This document shows, piece after piece, positions 18,409 through 29,589 of a DNA stretch of 64,000 nt (position 1 is the stretch's first letter; every line of letters starts with the position of its first letter). Under the pieces are notes generated by a model. That model saw nothing but the letters and a program-made list of their open reading frames with translations. It had not been told where the DNA came from and ran no database searches. A program made the translations under genes and the position numbers. Source of the stretch: an uncultured Bradyrhizobium sp. (GTDB taxonomy: Bacteria; Pseudomonadota; Alphaproteobacteria; Rhizobiales; Xanthobacteraceae); NCBI RefSeq assembly GCF_936943645.1, contig NZ_CAKZJO010000052.1, positions 62,001-126,000 of the forward strand, in the 5' to 3' direction.

Positions 18409-19896
18409 ATGTCCCTTTCCTTTGCCAACAGCATCGCGGTGCAGAGCCGCGCGAGGGCTCTGGTGCCGCTGTGCGTCGGTGCCGGCGCCTACCTGTTCTA
18501 CCTCTTTGTCGGCGACACGCTGCTTTCTGACTCCGACTCGTTCTGGCAGATCAAGATCGGGCAATGGATCCTCGATCACGGCGCCATGCCGACCACGGAC
18601 TTCTATTCCTTCACGCGAACGGGCGCGCCCTGGATCTCGACGTCCTGGCTGTCGCAAGTGCTGTTCGCCTATTCCCATGCGCAGTGGGACTGGGCGGGTC
18701 CCGTCATCATCACCGCGATCGGGATCGCGCTCACGGTCGCCATCTTCGTCTATCTGCTCGACGCGCAGATCGAAGCTCCCCGCGCCGTGCTGTTCGCGAT
18801 GCTGGCACTGGTGCTGTCGATCCACCACGTGCTGGCGCGGCCGCATATCCTGGCGCTGCCCGTCATGGTGGCGTGGGTCGGCCTGTTGATGGCTGCTGCC
18901 GACCGCAGGAGCGCGCCATCCTGGTATTGGCTGCCCCTGATGGCGCTCTGGGCCAATCTGCATGGCGGCTTCGTGCTGGGCCTTGCGCTGATCGGCCCGA
19001 TCTCGCTCGAAGCGGTCGAACATGCCGAGAAGGGACGACGGCTTCAGCTCTTCCTGCGCTGGGTGCTGTTCGGCATCGCCGCGTTGATCGCGAGCTGCTG
19101 CACGCCCTATGGCTGGCGCACGCTTCAAGGCGCGACCAACATCCTCGGCCTCGGCGAATTGCTGTCGCTGATCTTCGAATGGATGCCGGCGAACTTCGCC
19201 ACCTTCAATGCGTTCGAAGGCGCCCTGCTCGGCCTGATCGCGTTCGGCTATTATCGCGGTCTCGTGCTGTCGGCGCCGCGGATCTTCCTGATCCTGTTCC
19301 TGACCTGGAGCGCGCTGACCCATGTCAGGAGCATCGAGGCCTTTGCATTCCTGGTGCCGCTGGTGCTGGCAAAGCCGCTCGGCCAGATGTCCCCGCGTCC
19401 AACCGACGCCACCGGTGCTGACCGATGGCCGGCCCGCTACGTCACCATCACGGGCGCGCTGATGATCGTGGCGGCAAGCTGGACCTCGACGGTGCTCTAC
19501 ATGGGGCACCACCGCTTCACCTTCACGATGAACCAGACGCCGGCTGCGGCGGTCGACCTGCTCGAGAAGCTGAAGCCGCAGCGCATCTTCAACGCCTATC
19601 AGTTCGGCGGCTATCTGATCTCGCGCGACATTCCCGTCTTCGTCGACGGCCGTGCCGAGCTCTATGGCGAGAAATTCGTCATGGACTTCTTCAAGGCGAC
19701 CGAGGGCAAGAAGCCCGAAATGCTGCCGCGCCTGCTGGATGAGTACAAGATCGACGCGACGCTCCTGGTCGCCGATGCGCCGGGCCCGCAGGTCCTCGAC
19801 CAGCTGAAGGGCTGGAAGCGGATCTACACGGACGACATCGCCGTGATCCACGTGCGAGACCCCGCGGGCAACGCGACAGCCGCGCCGTCGAAGTGA
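18409..19896 (+). CDS. Polytopic GT-C-like membrane protein (paralogue of 23395-24840)
   Basis: 495 aa with about ten membrane spans. The first loop has the pattern SDSDSFWQIKIGQWIL...GAMPTTDFYS, where the aspartates resemble the catalytic loop of GT-C lipid-linked sugar transferases (ArnT/PMT-like), and then SWLSQVLFA. The soluble C-terminus (about 390-495) has NAYQFGGYLI...FVDGRAELYG, shared with the second paralogue in the same cluster (NDYSFGGYLI...FIDGRGELYG). A role in moving sugars from polyprenyl phosphate to an envelope glycan or protein is inferred from these patterns and the GT2 neighbour. GACGAGG precedes the ATG. Confidence 0.75.
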   Translation: MSLSFANSIAVQSRARALVPLCVGAGAYLFYLFVGDTLLSDSDSFWQIKIGQWILDHGAMPTTDFYSFTRTGAPWISTSWLSQVLFAYSHAQWDWAGPVIITAIGIALTVAIFVYLLDAQIEAPRAVLFAMLALVLSIHHVLARPHILALPVMVAWVGLLMAAADRRSAPSWYWLPLMALWANLHGGFVLGLALIGPISLEAVEHAEKGRRLQLFLRWVLFGIAALIASCCTPYGWRTLQGATNILGLGELLSLIFEWMPANFATFNAFEGALLGLIAFGYYRGLVLSAPRIFLILFLTWSALTHVRSIEAFAFLVPLVLAKPLGQMSPRPTDATGADRWPARYVTITGALMIVAASWTSTVLYMGHHRFTFTMNQTPAAAVDLLEKLKPQRIFNAYQFGGYLISRDIPVFVDGRAELYGEKFVMDFFKATEGKKPEMLPRLLDEYKIDATLLVADAPGPQVLDQLKGWKRIYTDDIAVIHVRDPAGNATAAPSK

Positions 19897-19987
19897 GCTT
19901 CGCGAGCTCGGAAACGAGAGACATGCTTCTAGAGGTGACGCAGGCGCGAGCTGGCGCACCGCGCCGAGACCTCAGCGACCCCATGAC

Positions 19988-21550
19988 ATGGTTCCTTCCA
20001 GCAAGCCGCCTCTGACAATTCCGGCTCATCCAGGCTCGGAGCGAACCGTCGCAATCATCGTTCTTGCGGTGCTGGCGGCGGTCTCGTTCCTGCCGGTGCT
20101 GCTGACCCCCATTCCCGCGATGGTCGATTATCCCAACCATCTCGCCCGCATGTACATTCTGAGCCAGAGCGGTACGGCCAATGCCAATCCGCATTACGAG
20201 GTGGCGTGGGCCTTCTATCCCAATCTCGGAATGGATCTGCTGGTCCCGCAGATGGCGCGGCTGACGGGCGTCGAGAACGCCACGCGGCTGTTTCTGCTGC
20301 TGAGCCAATTTCTGATCGTCGGTGGCGCACTTCTGCTCGAATGGGTCCGGAAGGGACGGGTCCATCTCGCCGGCTTCGCTGCGCTGGCTTTTCTCTACTG
20401 TCTGCCGTTCAGCTGGGGCTTCGTGAATTTCGAGTTCGGGCTGGGCCTCGCGCTGTGCGGCATCGCCGTCTATCTGATGCTTGCCGACGGCCCGTGGCCG
20501 CTGCGCTTCGTCGCCAATGTGGTCTTCGTGGCCATGCTGTATGTGGCGCATTTCTTTTCGCTCGGCATCTACGGCGCGGCGCTGGGCCTGTTCGAGCTGT
20601 CGCGCATCCAGCAGCGGCAGGTCGCGTATCCCGTCGCGGCGGCGCGGCTTGGTGCGCTGGCTCTCCCGGCGCTGGCGCTGCTTGCGATCATGCACGTCAG
20701 CTCCGGATCGATCGGTAGCGAAGGCACCAGCTGGTTCCTCGGCTTCAAGCCGGTCTGGCCCCTCCGTATCATGAACGGCTACAATCTGACGACGGCGGCG
20801 GCGACCGGCCTGGCACTGATGATCGCGCTGCTGTTCGCGGCAAGGCGCGGCGCGCTCCGGCTCGAGCCGGCCGGGATCTGGCTCGCGATCGGTTTTGCGC
20901 TCCTCTATCTGGTCATTCCCTCAAAACTGTTCGGAACCTCGTTCGTCGATCTTCGCGTGATTCCCGCTGCGGCTCTGATCCTGCCGGCCTTCTGCTCGCT
21001 GTCGCTGCCAAACCGGGCCTGGAGAATGGCTGCGCTCGCCGGAATCAGCGGCATCATCCTGCTCAACCTCACCGTCGTCCTTTCGGTCTGGCTGCCCTAC
21101 CGCGCCGATTATGCGGCGATCATCGCCTCGTTCCAGAAGGTCGATCGCGGCTCGCGCGTTCTCGTTGGCAGCAGCGGCGACAATGGCGATCCGCCCTTCG
21201 CCGACCTCACCTCCTATCCGATGTATTACGCGCCGACGCTGGCCGTGCACTATGCCAACGCGTTCGTGCCCAACCTGTTCACGGAAACGGGCAAGCAGCC
21301 CGTGCGGCCAAGTGAGGCCGTGCGCAACATTGCCATTCCCTATGGCGGTCCGGTGCCGTCGGACCTGCTTGCCGCGATCGCAAAGGGCCAGCCGCCCGCA
21401 GGCGTTCCGCCGTTTGTCCGCACCTGGTACCGGGATTTCGACTACCTCTATGTGCTGGGATCCCCGACCGCAAACCCGCTGCCGGATCTGCTGGAGGTGC
21501 TGGAAACCTCGGAGCGATTTGTCCTCTACAGGATCCGCCGCAAGCTCTAG
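19988..21550 (+). CDS. Polytopic membrane protein, probable glycan enzyme
   Basis: 520 aa with ten or more membrane spans. After the first span comes a loop with PAMVDYPNHLARMYIL, a D-x-P-x-H pattern like the first periplasmic loop of GT-C glycosyltransferases. The C-terminal third is more soluble (about 375-520) with FADLTSYPMYYAP and YPMYY/NAFVPNLF segments. It has no close similarity to its two GT-C-like neighbours beyond topology. Its position between a GT-C-like gene and a DPM-like GT2 gene, 91 bp and 155 bp apart on the same strand, suggests one operon for envelope glycosylation. The substrate is unknown. Confidence 0.65.
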   Translation: MVPSSKPPLTIPAHPGSERTVAIIVLAVLAAVSFLPVLLTPIPAMVDYPNHLARMYILSQSGTANANPHYEVAWAFYPNLGMDLLVPQMARLTGVENATRLFLLLSQFLIVGGALLLEWVRKGRVHLAGFAALAFLYCLPFSWGFVNFEFGLGLALCGIAVYLMLADGPWPLRFVANVVFVAMLYVAHFFSLGIYGAALGLFELSRIQQRQVAYPVAAARLGALALPALALLAIMHVSSGSIGSEGTSWFLGFKPVWPLRIMNGYNLTTAAATGLALMIALLFAARRGALRLEPAGIWLAIGFALLYLVIPSKLFGTSFVDLRVIPAAALILPAFCSLSLPNRAWRMAALAGISGIILLNLTVVLSVWLPYRADYAAIIASFQKVDRGSRVLVGSSGDNGDPPFADLTSYPMYYAPTLAVHYANAFVPNLFTETGKQPVRPSEAVRNIAIPYGGPVPSDLLAAIAKGQPPAGVPPFVRTWYRDFDYLYVLGSPTANPLPDLLEVLETSERFVLYRIRRKL

Positions 21551-21705
21551 TCCGAAGCCGCTTCTGTCCGAGCGTGGTTAACCACACCGTCCGATCCGCC
21601 GTCCCAGCAATGCCCAGGGCCGTAGACACTTAACGGTTGCGGCAAGGCGACCTTAACCACCGGCTCCTAGACTTCCGCCCCTGCAACCCAGCCGGAATCC
21701 CTTGC

Positions 21706-22701
21706 ATGGCGGCCAATTCCAGATCGTTCCGCTACAGCCTCGTCATCCCCGTGTTCAACGAGGAAGCCGTGCTGCCGGTCCTCTTGCGCCGGCTCGAACA
21801 GGTGATGTCCAGGCTCGACGCGCCGGCAGAAGCGATCTTCGTCGATGACGGCAGCCGCGATTCCAGCTCGATCGTGCTGCGGGCGCTTGCCGCGCGCGAT
21901 CCGCGCTTTCGCTACATCGGCCTGTCCAGGAATTTCGGCCATCAGATCGCCATCACTGCCGGCATGGACGCCGCGCAAGGTGACGCGATCATCGTCATGG
22001 ATGCCGATCTGCAGGATCCGCCCGAAGTGATCGAGCAATTGATCGCGAAGTGGAAGGAAGGCAACGACATCGTCCACGCCCGCCGCCTGTCGCGCGAGGG
22101 CGAAAGCCGCTTCAAGCGTGCGACGGCGCATCTGTTCTACCGGCTGCTCGGCAAAATATCCTCCGTCGGCATCCCCGCCGATGTCGGCGACTTCCGCCTG
22201 ATCGATCGCAAGGTGCTCGACGCTCTCATGCAGATGCCGGAGCAGGATCGCTTCGTGCGCGGGATGATCGCCTGGCTCGGCTTCCGGCAGGCCGAGGTCG
22301 CCTTCCACCGCCTCGAGCGCGCCGCGGGCGAAACCAAATACCCGCTGTTCAAGATGGTCCGCCTTGCGGTGAACGCCGCACTCGGCTTTTCCGACCTGCC
22401 CTTGCGGCTTGCGATCTGGTGCGGATTGACGGTCTCCGGTCTGGCGCTGCTCTACGGCGCCTGGGTGGTCCTGTTGTGGTTCGGCAAGGACAGCCATCTC
22501 GTGACCGGCTGGTCCTCGACGATCGTCGTCGTGTCGCTGCTGTGTGGCATCAACATGCTGATGACGGGCATCGTGGGGCTCTATGTCGGCCGCATCCATG
22601 CCGAGGTGAAACGCCGCCCGCTCTACGTGGTGCAGACACGCGTCGGTTTCGGTCGCGACGAGGCCGTGGCGACACCGGCGATCCACGCCGTCAACGAGTG
22701 A
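21706..22701 (+). CDS. GT2 family glycosyltransferase, polyprenyl-phosphate sugar synthase type
   Basis: 331 aa. The GT-A domain (about 10-235) starts YSLVIPVFNEEAVLPVLLRR, has the VDDGS motif, RNFGHQIAITAG and the metal site MDADLQDPP. Two C-terminal membrane spans (about 235-262 and 270-298) follow, as in ArnC/GtrB/DPM1-type enzymes that place a sugar on undecaprenyl phosphate at the inner membrane. The product would feed the GT-C-like proteins nearby. The ATG at 21706 fits the family N-terminus; the upstream TTG frame at 21637 adds unrelated residues. The stop lies 8 bp before the methyltransferase ATG. Confidence 0.88.
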   Translation: MAANSRSFRYSLVIPVFNEEAVLPVLLRRLEQVMSRLDAPAEAIFVDDGSRDSSSIVLRALAARDPRFRYIGLSRNFGHQIAITAGMDAAQGDAIIVMDADLQDPPEVIEQLIAKWKEGNDIVHARRLSREGESRFKRATAHLFYRLLGKISSVGIPADVGDFRLIDRKVLDALMQMPEQDRFVRGMIAWLGFRQAEVAFHRLERAAGETKYPLFKMVRLAVNAALGFSDLPLRLAIWCGLTVSGLALLYGAWVVLLWFGKDSHLVTGWSSTIVVVSLLCGINMLMTGIVGLYVGRIHAEVKRRPLYVVQTRVGFGRDEAVATPAIHAVNE

Positions 22702-22709
22702 TCCAGCGC

Positions 22710-23393
22710 ATGACCGAACTCTTCGACGGCTACCACGACAACTACCGGGACGTGGTCCAATCCTCGATCGACTTCTCGGGCTTGCCGCATGATTTCTTCA
22801 TGCGTGCAAAGGCCGATCTGCTGCGCGATCTGATCGCGCAGCGGCTGGGCACGGAAAAGCCCGATATGCTCGACGTCGGCTGCGGCGTCGGCAGCCTGCA
22901 TCCGCTGCTGCACGGCATGGTCGACCGCCTCAGCGGCATCGACGTGTCCTCGGCCAGCCTGACGCAGGCGCGCGCTCACAACCGCGCGGTCGACTACCGG
23001 GAGTATGACGGCCGCACGTTTCCGTTTGCCGACGCCAGCTTCGATCTGGTCACCGCCGTCTGCGTGATGCACCATATCGTGCCGGCCGAATGGGCGCAGT
23101 TCATCGCCGAGATGCGCCGGGTCACGCGCCCCGGCGGGCTCGTCTGCGTGATCGAGCACAATCCGTACAACCCGCTGACGCGGCTCGCCGTCGCGCGCTG
23201 CGAGTTCGATCGGGACGCCGTCCTGCTCGGTGCCGGCACGACGCGGAAGTTGATGGCTGCGGGCGGCCTGCGCGAGATCGGCGCGCGGCATTTCCTGCTG
23301 CTGCCCTGGGACAGCAAGCCGGCGCGGCGGCTCGAAGGGGCGCTGGGCGGCGTGTGGCTCGGCGGACAATACGCCGCCTTCGGCACCGCCTGA
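22710..23393 (+). CDS. Class I SAM-dependent methyltransferase
   Basis: 227 aa, Methyltransf_11-like. Motif I is LDVGCGVGSLHPLL, followed by the acidic GIDVSSASL, then FPFADASFDLVTAVCVMHHI, and the post-motif RVTRPGGLVCVIEHNP. The substrate is not visible; given the operon it could be a lipid-linked sugar or glycan. The ATG at 22710 lies 8 bp after the GT2 stop; an in-frame GTG at 22698 would overlap it. The stop codon is 1 bp from the convergent gene at 23395. Confidence 0.88.
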   Translation: MTELFDGYHDNYRDVVQSSIDFSGLPHDFFMRAKADLLRDLIAQRLGTEKPDMLDVGCGVGSLHPLLHGMVDRLSGIDVSSASLTQARAHNRAVDYREYDGRTFPFADASFDLVTAVCVMHHIVPAEWAQFIAEMRRVTRPGGLVCVIEHNPYNPLTRLAVARCEFDRDAVLLGAGTTRKLMAAGGLREIGARHFLLLPWDSKPARRLEGALGGVWLGGQYAAFGTA

Positions 23394-23394
23394 C

Positions 23395-24840
23395 CTATTT
23401 CTGCGGCACAACTCGCCGCTTGTGCACGACCGCCACGTCGTCGCTGTAGACGCGCTGCCACTCGGGCAGCCGGTCGAGCATCGCGACCGCAGGTGTGCGC
23501 GGTGAGAGCAGCGTCGCGCCGATGTTGTAGTCGTCGAGCAGCTTGAGAAGATCTCCGATGTCGACCAGCGCCAGCGCACGATTGTAGCGGTCGATGAACG
23601 GTCCTCCGTACAATTCGCCACGCCCATCGATGAAGGTGGGAATGCCGGCATAGATCAAATAGCCGCCGAACGAATAATCGTTGAGCACGTGTCCCGCCCT
23701 GGCAAGATCGGTTTGGGCGATGGCGGCCGTCGGGGTGATGTTGGGCAACGGCCGGATGTCGCGCGCCAGAGCCAGTCCGCTCATGGCGGCCAAGGCAGCG
23801 ACCGCGGCGAGACCCAGGCCGCGCGAGGAGCCGTCGGTATCGGTCCGGCTCGGCCCGCCGAACGTCCGGCCCAGGGGGGCCGCCAGATAGAGCGGCGCCA
23901 GCATCGCCAGCAGATCCGCATTGCGGATCTGGGCCAGCGCGAAATGGAGCAAGCCGATCACCACGAGGGCGCGCACGACCGGCAGCGTCACGCCGCGCGA
24001 CAGCGCGAAGATGCCTCCCAGCAGCAACAATTCGAAGCCGCCGACATGGCTGAAATCCTGCGGCCGCCATTCCCCGATCCAGGCGAGCGCGGAGCCGAGT
24101 CCGAGCGTCTTCAGCGGCATCAGCAGCGGTTCCGGCCCGTGCGGCGTCAGGCAGGACGCTGCGAGGGCAAGCGCCGAGAATGGCAGCCAGCGCAGCAGCA
24201 CGCGCGGCCATTCGCTTCTCTCTTCACGCAGCAGCGCCTCGAGCACCGCCGGGCCGATCAGGCCGAGCGCCAGCACCACGCTGCCGTGCAGATTGGTCCA
24301 CAGCACCAAGAGCGGCAGCGCCCAATAGGGCGGAGGCCCGCCGCGGTCCATGCAACGAACCAGCGCCGCCGCCCAGGTCACCATCAGCGGCAGCACGAGG
24401 ACGTGTGGCCGCGCCAGCATGTGCGGCGCCAGCAGCACGAGGGCCGCGATCACCATGAGCAGCGTCAGGGTCGGCGAGAGCTCGCGCAGCAGGAAGAACG
24501 TGAACAGGCCGAAGGCGAGCGCGATCGCTGCGGCCGCGATGGCGACGACACCCGGCCAGCCGGCAAACGCGTAGACGGCGGCATAGATGACCTCTGACAA
24601 CCACTCGAAAGTGATCCAGGGCGCGCCGTGCATCGAAAAGGAGAACGGATCGCTCGTCGGCAGGGTGCCGTGCGCGATGATCCAGCGTCCGACCTCGATG
24701 TGGGAGTAGCTGTCGGGATCGCCGAGCAGCCGCGGCCCGGCGACCAGCAGCAGAGCATAGATGCAGAGCCCCACGGCCGAGGGGAGCACCGCACGAGCCG
24801 AAAACGGGTGAACCGCGCTGTGGACGACCTGCTCAGTCAT
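23395..24840 (-). CDS. Polytopic GT-C-like membrane protein (paralogue of 18409-19896)
   Basis: 481 aa with about ten membrane spans. It shows the same pattern as the protein at 18409: GDPDSYSHIEVGRWIIAHGT...DPFSFSMHGAPWITFEWLSEV, ALVLLAPHMLARPHVL, LWTNLHGSVVLALGLIGP, CLTPHGPEPL, and the C-terminal NDYSFGGYLI plus FIDGRGELYG. It is transcribed towards the methyltransferase, from the opposite strand, so the two paralogues flank the glycan cluster in inverted orientation. The conserved first-loop aspartates support a GT-C sugar-transfer role, but acceptor and donor are unknown. Confidence 0.75.
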   Translation of the reverse strand: MTEQVVHSAVHPFSARAVLPSAVGLCIYALLLVAGPRLLGDPDSYSHIEVGRWIIAHGTLPTSDPFSFSMHGAPWITFEWLSEVIYAAVYAFAGWPGVVAIAAAAIALAFGLFTFFLLRELSPTLTLLMVIAALVLLAPHMLARPHVLVLPLMVTWAAALVRCMDRGGPPPYWALPLLVLWTNLHGSVVLALGLIGPAVLEALLREERSEWPRVLLRWLPFSALALAASCLTPHGPEPLLMPLKTLGLGSALAWIGEWRPQDFSHVGGFELLLLGGIFALSRGVTLPVVRALVVIGLLHFALAQIRNADLLAMLAPLYLAAPLGRTFGGPSRTDTDGSSRGLGLAAVAALAAMSGLALARDIRPLPNITPTAAIAQTDLARAGHVLNDYSFGGYLIYAGIPTFIDGRGELYGGPFIDRYNRALALVDIGDLLKLLDDYNIGATLLSPRTPAVAMLDRLPEWQRVYSDDVAVVHKRRVVPQK

Positions 24841-24953
24841 GGCGGGCCAAACTAGGACGCAAGCGTTAAGGTCGTCTTTAATGTTTCGCGCATTTGCCGC
24901 GGAGGCGGGTCCGGGAGCGCCGTGCCCGCCCTGCGCGCGAACCGCCAGCCAAC

Positions 24954-24982
24954 AAAAAACGCGGCGTTTCCGCCGCGTTTTT
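24954..24982 (-). terminator. Terminator of ftsH
   Basis: A GCGGCG/CGCCGC stem with a 4-nt loop, extended by A5C/GT5 pairing, so each strand ends in a T-run. It lies 22 bp after the ftsH stop and works on paper in both directions. Confidence 0.9.
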
Positions 24983-25004
24983 CAATCTCATCTGCCGCTT
25001 TCGA

Positions 25005-26930
<1,926 letters not shown>

Positions 26931-26969
26931 CGATCTTCCTTCGTGGTCGCGCGGATCGCGGCCTGGTCC

Positions 26970-27008
26970 TTCAGGAGTTACCTTCAGGTGTTACCTGCAG
27001 GAGTTACT
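26970..27008. repeat. Three tandem 13-bp repeats in the ftsH leader
   Basis: TTCAGGAGTTACC (26970-26982), TTCAGGTGTTACC (26983-26995) and TGCAGGAGTTACT (26996-27008) stand head to tail, 40-78 bp upstream of the ftsH start codon. On the transcribed strand each unit contains the pyrimidine-rich ACTCCTG or ACACCTG segment followed by SD-like GAAGG or GCAGG. Confidence 0.85.
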
Positions 27009-27210
27009 TGGGCAAGTCAGAGAAAATCCCCAAGGAATCCTCTCGGTTAGACGCATACAATTTAGGTGCCGCCCGGGTCGCTGCCAAGGGAATGAGATGG
27101 GACTATTTAGCCCATCTTAGAGCGATTCCCGCTGAAATAATGGCGCCTGGAGCGGGGTTTTTCCTGCCTGGTTAAGGTGTCCTGACGGTGCCCGGGCGAA
27201 ATGGCTGGTG

Positions 27211-28293
27211 TCATGATCCGCCCTCGTCCCGGGCCTGTCCGCCCTTGCGGCGCCTGGCCGGCGCCGGTGCGATGTGGATACGCCCGCCGGCCAGGCTGAT
27301 CAAGGCTCCCGCAAGGGTCTGCTTCACGCCTGGGCGACGACCGGGGCGAGCGCGCAAGCCCGCCGCAATGGCCTCATCCAGCACGGACATCAGGGTTTCG
27401 ACCTTGCCGAGTTCCGCAGGCCCCTCATGCCCCAGCGCGTTGACGGCCCGGAGCAGGAGCCGCAGCCGGACCTCCTCCGGCAGGGCTGCAAAGGCCGAAG
27501 CCTCGAAGCTCCGAGCGCCCGCCTGCGACGCATCGCCGCGATCCCGCAAACGGAGGAAGCGCTCGGCGCCGTCGGCCAGCACCTCGACCGCCGCATTGGC
27601 CCGCGCCAGCCTGGTCGCGAGCCGCGCCAGATTTCTGGCATCGCCACCCTCGGCCGCGAGCAGCGGCAGCAGCGCGCGCAGCCGTGGCCGGGTGAAGGCG
27701 GCGTCGCGGTTGGTGGGATCGTCGGCAAAGCCGACTTTCGCCCGCTTCAAGGTCGCGACCAGCTGCGCCTTCGCCACGTCGAGCAGCGGGCGCGCCAGCA
27801 CGATCCCGTCGCGCGCGCTGAGCGGAGCCATGGCCGACAGTCCCGCAAGTCCGCTGCCGCGGAACAGGCGCATCAACAGGGTCTCGGCCTGATCGTCGCG
27901 GGTATGGGCGGTCAACACATGGCTGGCGCCGGCGGCACGCGCGGCCTCTGCGAGCAGGCGGTAGCGGGCTTCGCGTGCGGCTGCCGGCAGCCCCGTCTTC
28001 GGCTTGGCGCCGCGCCAGCGCAGGGTCCGATGCGGCAATCCGAGCTCGGTGGCGAGCCGCTTGACCTCACGCGCCTCGCGCGCCGCCTCGGGCCGCAGGC
28101 CGTGATCGATCGTGACGACGGTGAGAAGCGGCGCGCGCGCCAGGCTGCGCTGCCAGCGCGCCATCAGCCACATCAGCGCGACCGAATCCGGCCCGCCGGA
28201 GACGGCGAGCACCAGCGCGGGCGCATTCTTCAGGCCGGCGAAGAGCCGGCTCGCCTCACGCGTCGAGATCGGAGAATTGTCATCGTCTGACAT
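27211..28293 (-). CDS. tilS: tRNA(Ile)-lysidine synthase
   Basis: Modifies C34 of the tRNA(Ile) CAU anticodon to lysidine using ATP and lysine, so that it reads AUA; essential in most bacteria. The 360-aa product has the PP-loop motif SGGPDSVALM at the N-terminus, TIDHGLRPEA, LTAHTRDDQAETLLMRLFRGSGL, and GIVLARPLLDV. The C-terminal region is shorter and Arg/Ala-rich, as is common in rhizobia. The ATG at 28293 is chosen; a TTG five codons earlier is possible. It lies between cpoB and ftsH on the same strand, 77 bp after cpoB. Confidence 0.93.
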   Translation of the reverse strand: MSDDDNSPISTREASRLFAGLKNAPALVLAVSGGPDSVALMWLMARWQRSLARAPLLTVVTIDHGLRPEAAREAREVKRLATELGLPHRTLRWRGAKPKTGLPAAAREARYRLLAEAARAAGASHVLTAHTRDDQAETLLMRLFRGSGLAGLSAMAPLSARDGIVLARPLLDVAKAQLVATLKRAKVGFADDPTNRDAAFTRPRLRALLPLLAAEGGDARNLARLATRLARANAAVEVLADGAERFLRLRDRGDASQAGARSFEASAFAALPEEVRLRLLLRAVNALGHEGPAELGKVETLMSVLDEAIAAGLRARPGRRPGVKQTLAGALISLAGGRIHIAPAPARRRKGGQARDEGGS

Positions 28294-28370
28294 GACGCTG
28301 CCCAGCAATCGCCAGCGAATGGCGGGCGCAATCTAGCGCAGCACCATCCGCATTGTCAGGACCCCGGACG

Positions 28371-29402
28371 TCAGCACTTCACCCGCTTCTGCTCGCGGTC
28401 GACCGCGGCTTTGACGCCGGCGGAGGCGCGCGGATATTTGCGGCCGACCTCGCCGAAGGCGGCGCAGGCGGCCTCCTTTTCCTTCAGCGCGGCGAGCGAC
28501 TGTCCGAGCCGCAGCAGCGCATCCGGGGCCTTGGCCGATTTCTCGTATTTGGTGGTGACGGCGAGGAAGGCTTCCGCGGAGTCGCGGTATTGCTGGCGCT
28601 GGAAGTAGCTCTCGCCGAGCCAGTATTGCGCGTCCCCGAGCAGCGGGTCGCTCGGATATTTCTGCGTGAAGTTCTTCATGGTCTGCTCGGCGAGCGCATA
28701 GTCCTTGCGCTGCATGTAGCCGATGCCGAGATCGAACTCGTCGCGCGGCGTCGCCGAGGGCGGCAACGTCGTCAGGGCCGGGGCGCCGGCAGGCGCCGGA
28801 TAGCCGGATTGGGCCGGCGGATAGCCGGGCTGCGCGGCCGGGGGAGCGGCCTGTTGCTGATAACGTGGGGCGGTGTTGGCGAGATCGAGCGGCTCGCCCG
28901 CGCCGCGGCCGCCGGGTGCTCCGGCCGACATGGGCTGCTGCCCGCCGCCGAGCGCGCGCGGCGCACCCGGCGCATTCGGATTCTGGTTCGGGTCGAACGC
29001 ATCGCCGCGGCGGCTCTTGCCGGGGGCGCCGGGTGCCGGCTGCTCCTGAATGATCGGCGCGGGTGCGGCGATCTGCGGCTGCTCGTAATTCGGCTGGGCC
29101 TGCTGCTGCTGACGATAGCCAGGGGCGACCTGCGCCGGTGGAACGGCGGCGGCGTTGGGCTGGACCGGCGCCTGTCCGGGTCCGCCTTGCGCGCCGCCCT
29201 CGAGCGCCCGCAGCCGCTCTTCGAGCTGGCGATTGCGGTATTGCAGCTCTTCGTTCTGGCCGGTGAGCTGGCGCAGCTGGTTTTCCAGCCGCTCGATCCG
29301 CATCTCGGGATCATCATCCGTCTGGGCGAAGACGGGCGTGAACAAGGGGAGCAGCGCGGCGATCGCCACGGTGCCGGTAAAGACCTTAAATCTGGATGAC
29401 AT
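28371..29402 (-). CDS. cpoB: Tol-Pal system protein CpoB (YbgF)
   Basis: A periplasmic protein linking Tol-Pal activity to peptidoglycan synthesis at the septum. The 343-aa product has a signal peptide (about 1-26, ending PVFA), a coiled coil (about 32-72, RIERLENQLRQLTGQNEELQ) as needed for trimerisation, a long Pro/Gln/Ala/Gly linker (about 75-215), and TPR-like repeats at the C-terminus (EFDLGIGYMQRKDYALAEQT, AQYWLGESYFQRQQYRDSAE). The ATG at 29402 starts the signal peptide. It follows pal after a terminator, so it may have its own promoter. Confidence 0.92.
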   Translation of the reverse strand: MSSRFKVFTGTVAIAALLPLFTPVFAQTDDDPEMRIERLENQLRQLTGQNEELQYRNRQLEERLRALEGGAQGGPGQAPVQPNAAAVPPAQVAPGYRQQQQAQPNYEQPQIAAPAPIIQEQPAPGAPGKSRRGDAFDPNQNPNAPGAPRALGGGQQPMSAGAPGGRGAGEPLDLANTAPRYQQQAAPPAAQPGYPPAQSGYPAPAGAPALTTLPPSATPRDEFDLGIGYMQRKDYALAEQTMKNFTQKYPSDPLLGDAQYWLGESYFQRQQYRDSAEAFLAVTTKYEKSAKAPDALLRLGQSLAALKEKEAACAAFGEVGRKYPRASAGVKAAVDREQKRVKC

Positions 29403-29527
29403 CTTGCCCTGACGACGAAAGCGAAATGGCCTGCGACGGAACATGTGACGCGCCACACATTGAAGGGGAGTACGCCAAAAATGTGTCTGTTGCCACGGGG
29501 ATTCTGTCACAGAATGCTGAAACGAAA

Positions 29528-29549
29528 CCGGCGCCCGAGAGGGCGCCGG
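29528..29549 (-). terminator. Terminator downstream of pal
   Basis: Perfect 9-bp arms CCGGCGCCC and GGGCGCCGG with a GAGA loop. The minus-strand tail is TTTCGTTTC, 40 bp after the pal stop, so pal transcripts probably end here rather than running on fully into cpoB. Confidence 0.8.
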
Positions 29550-29589
29550 CATAATCGGTCTCTGAAGATGAACGGGGCCTGACTGAACG

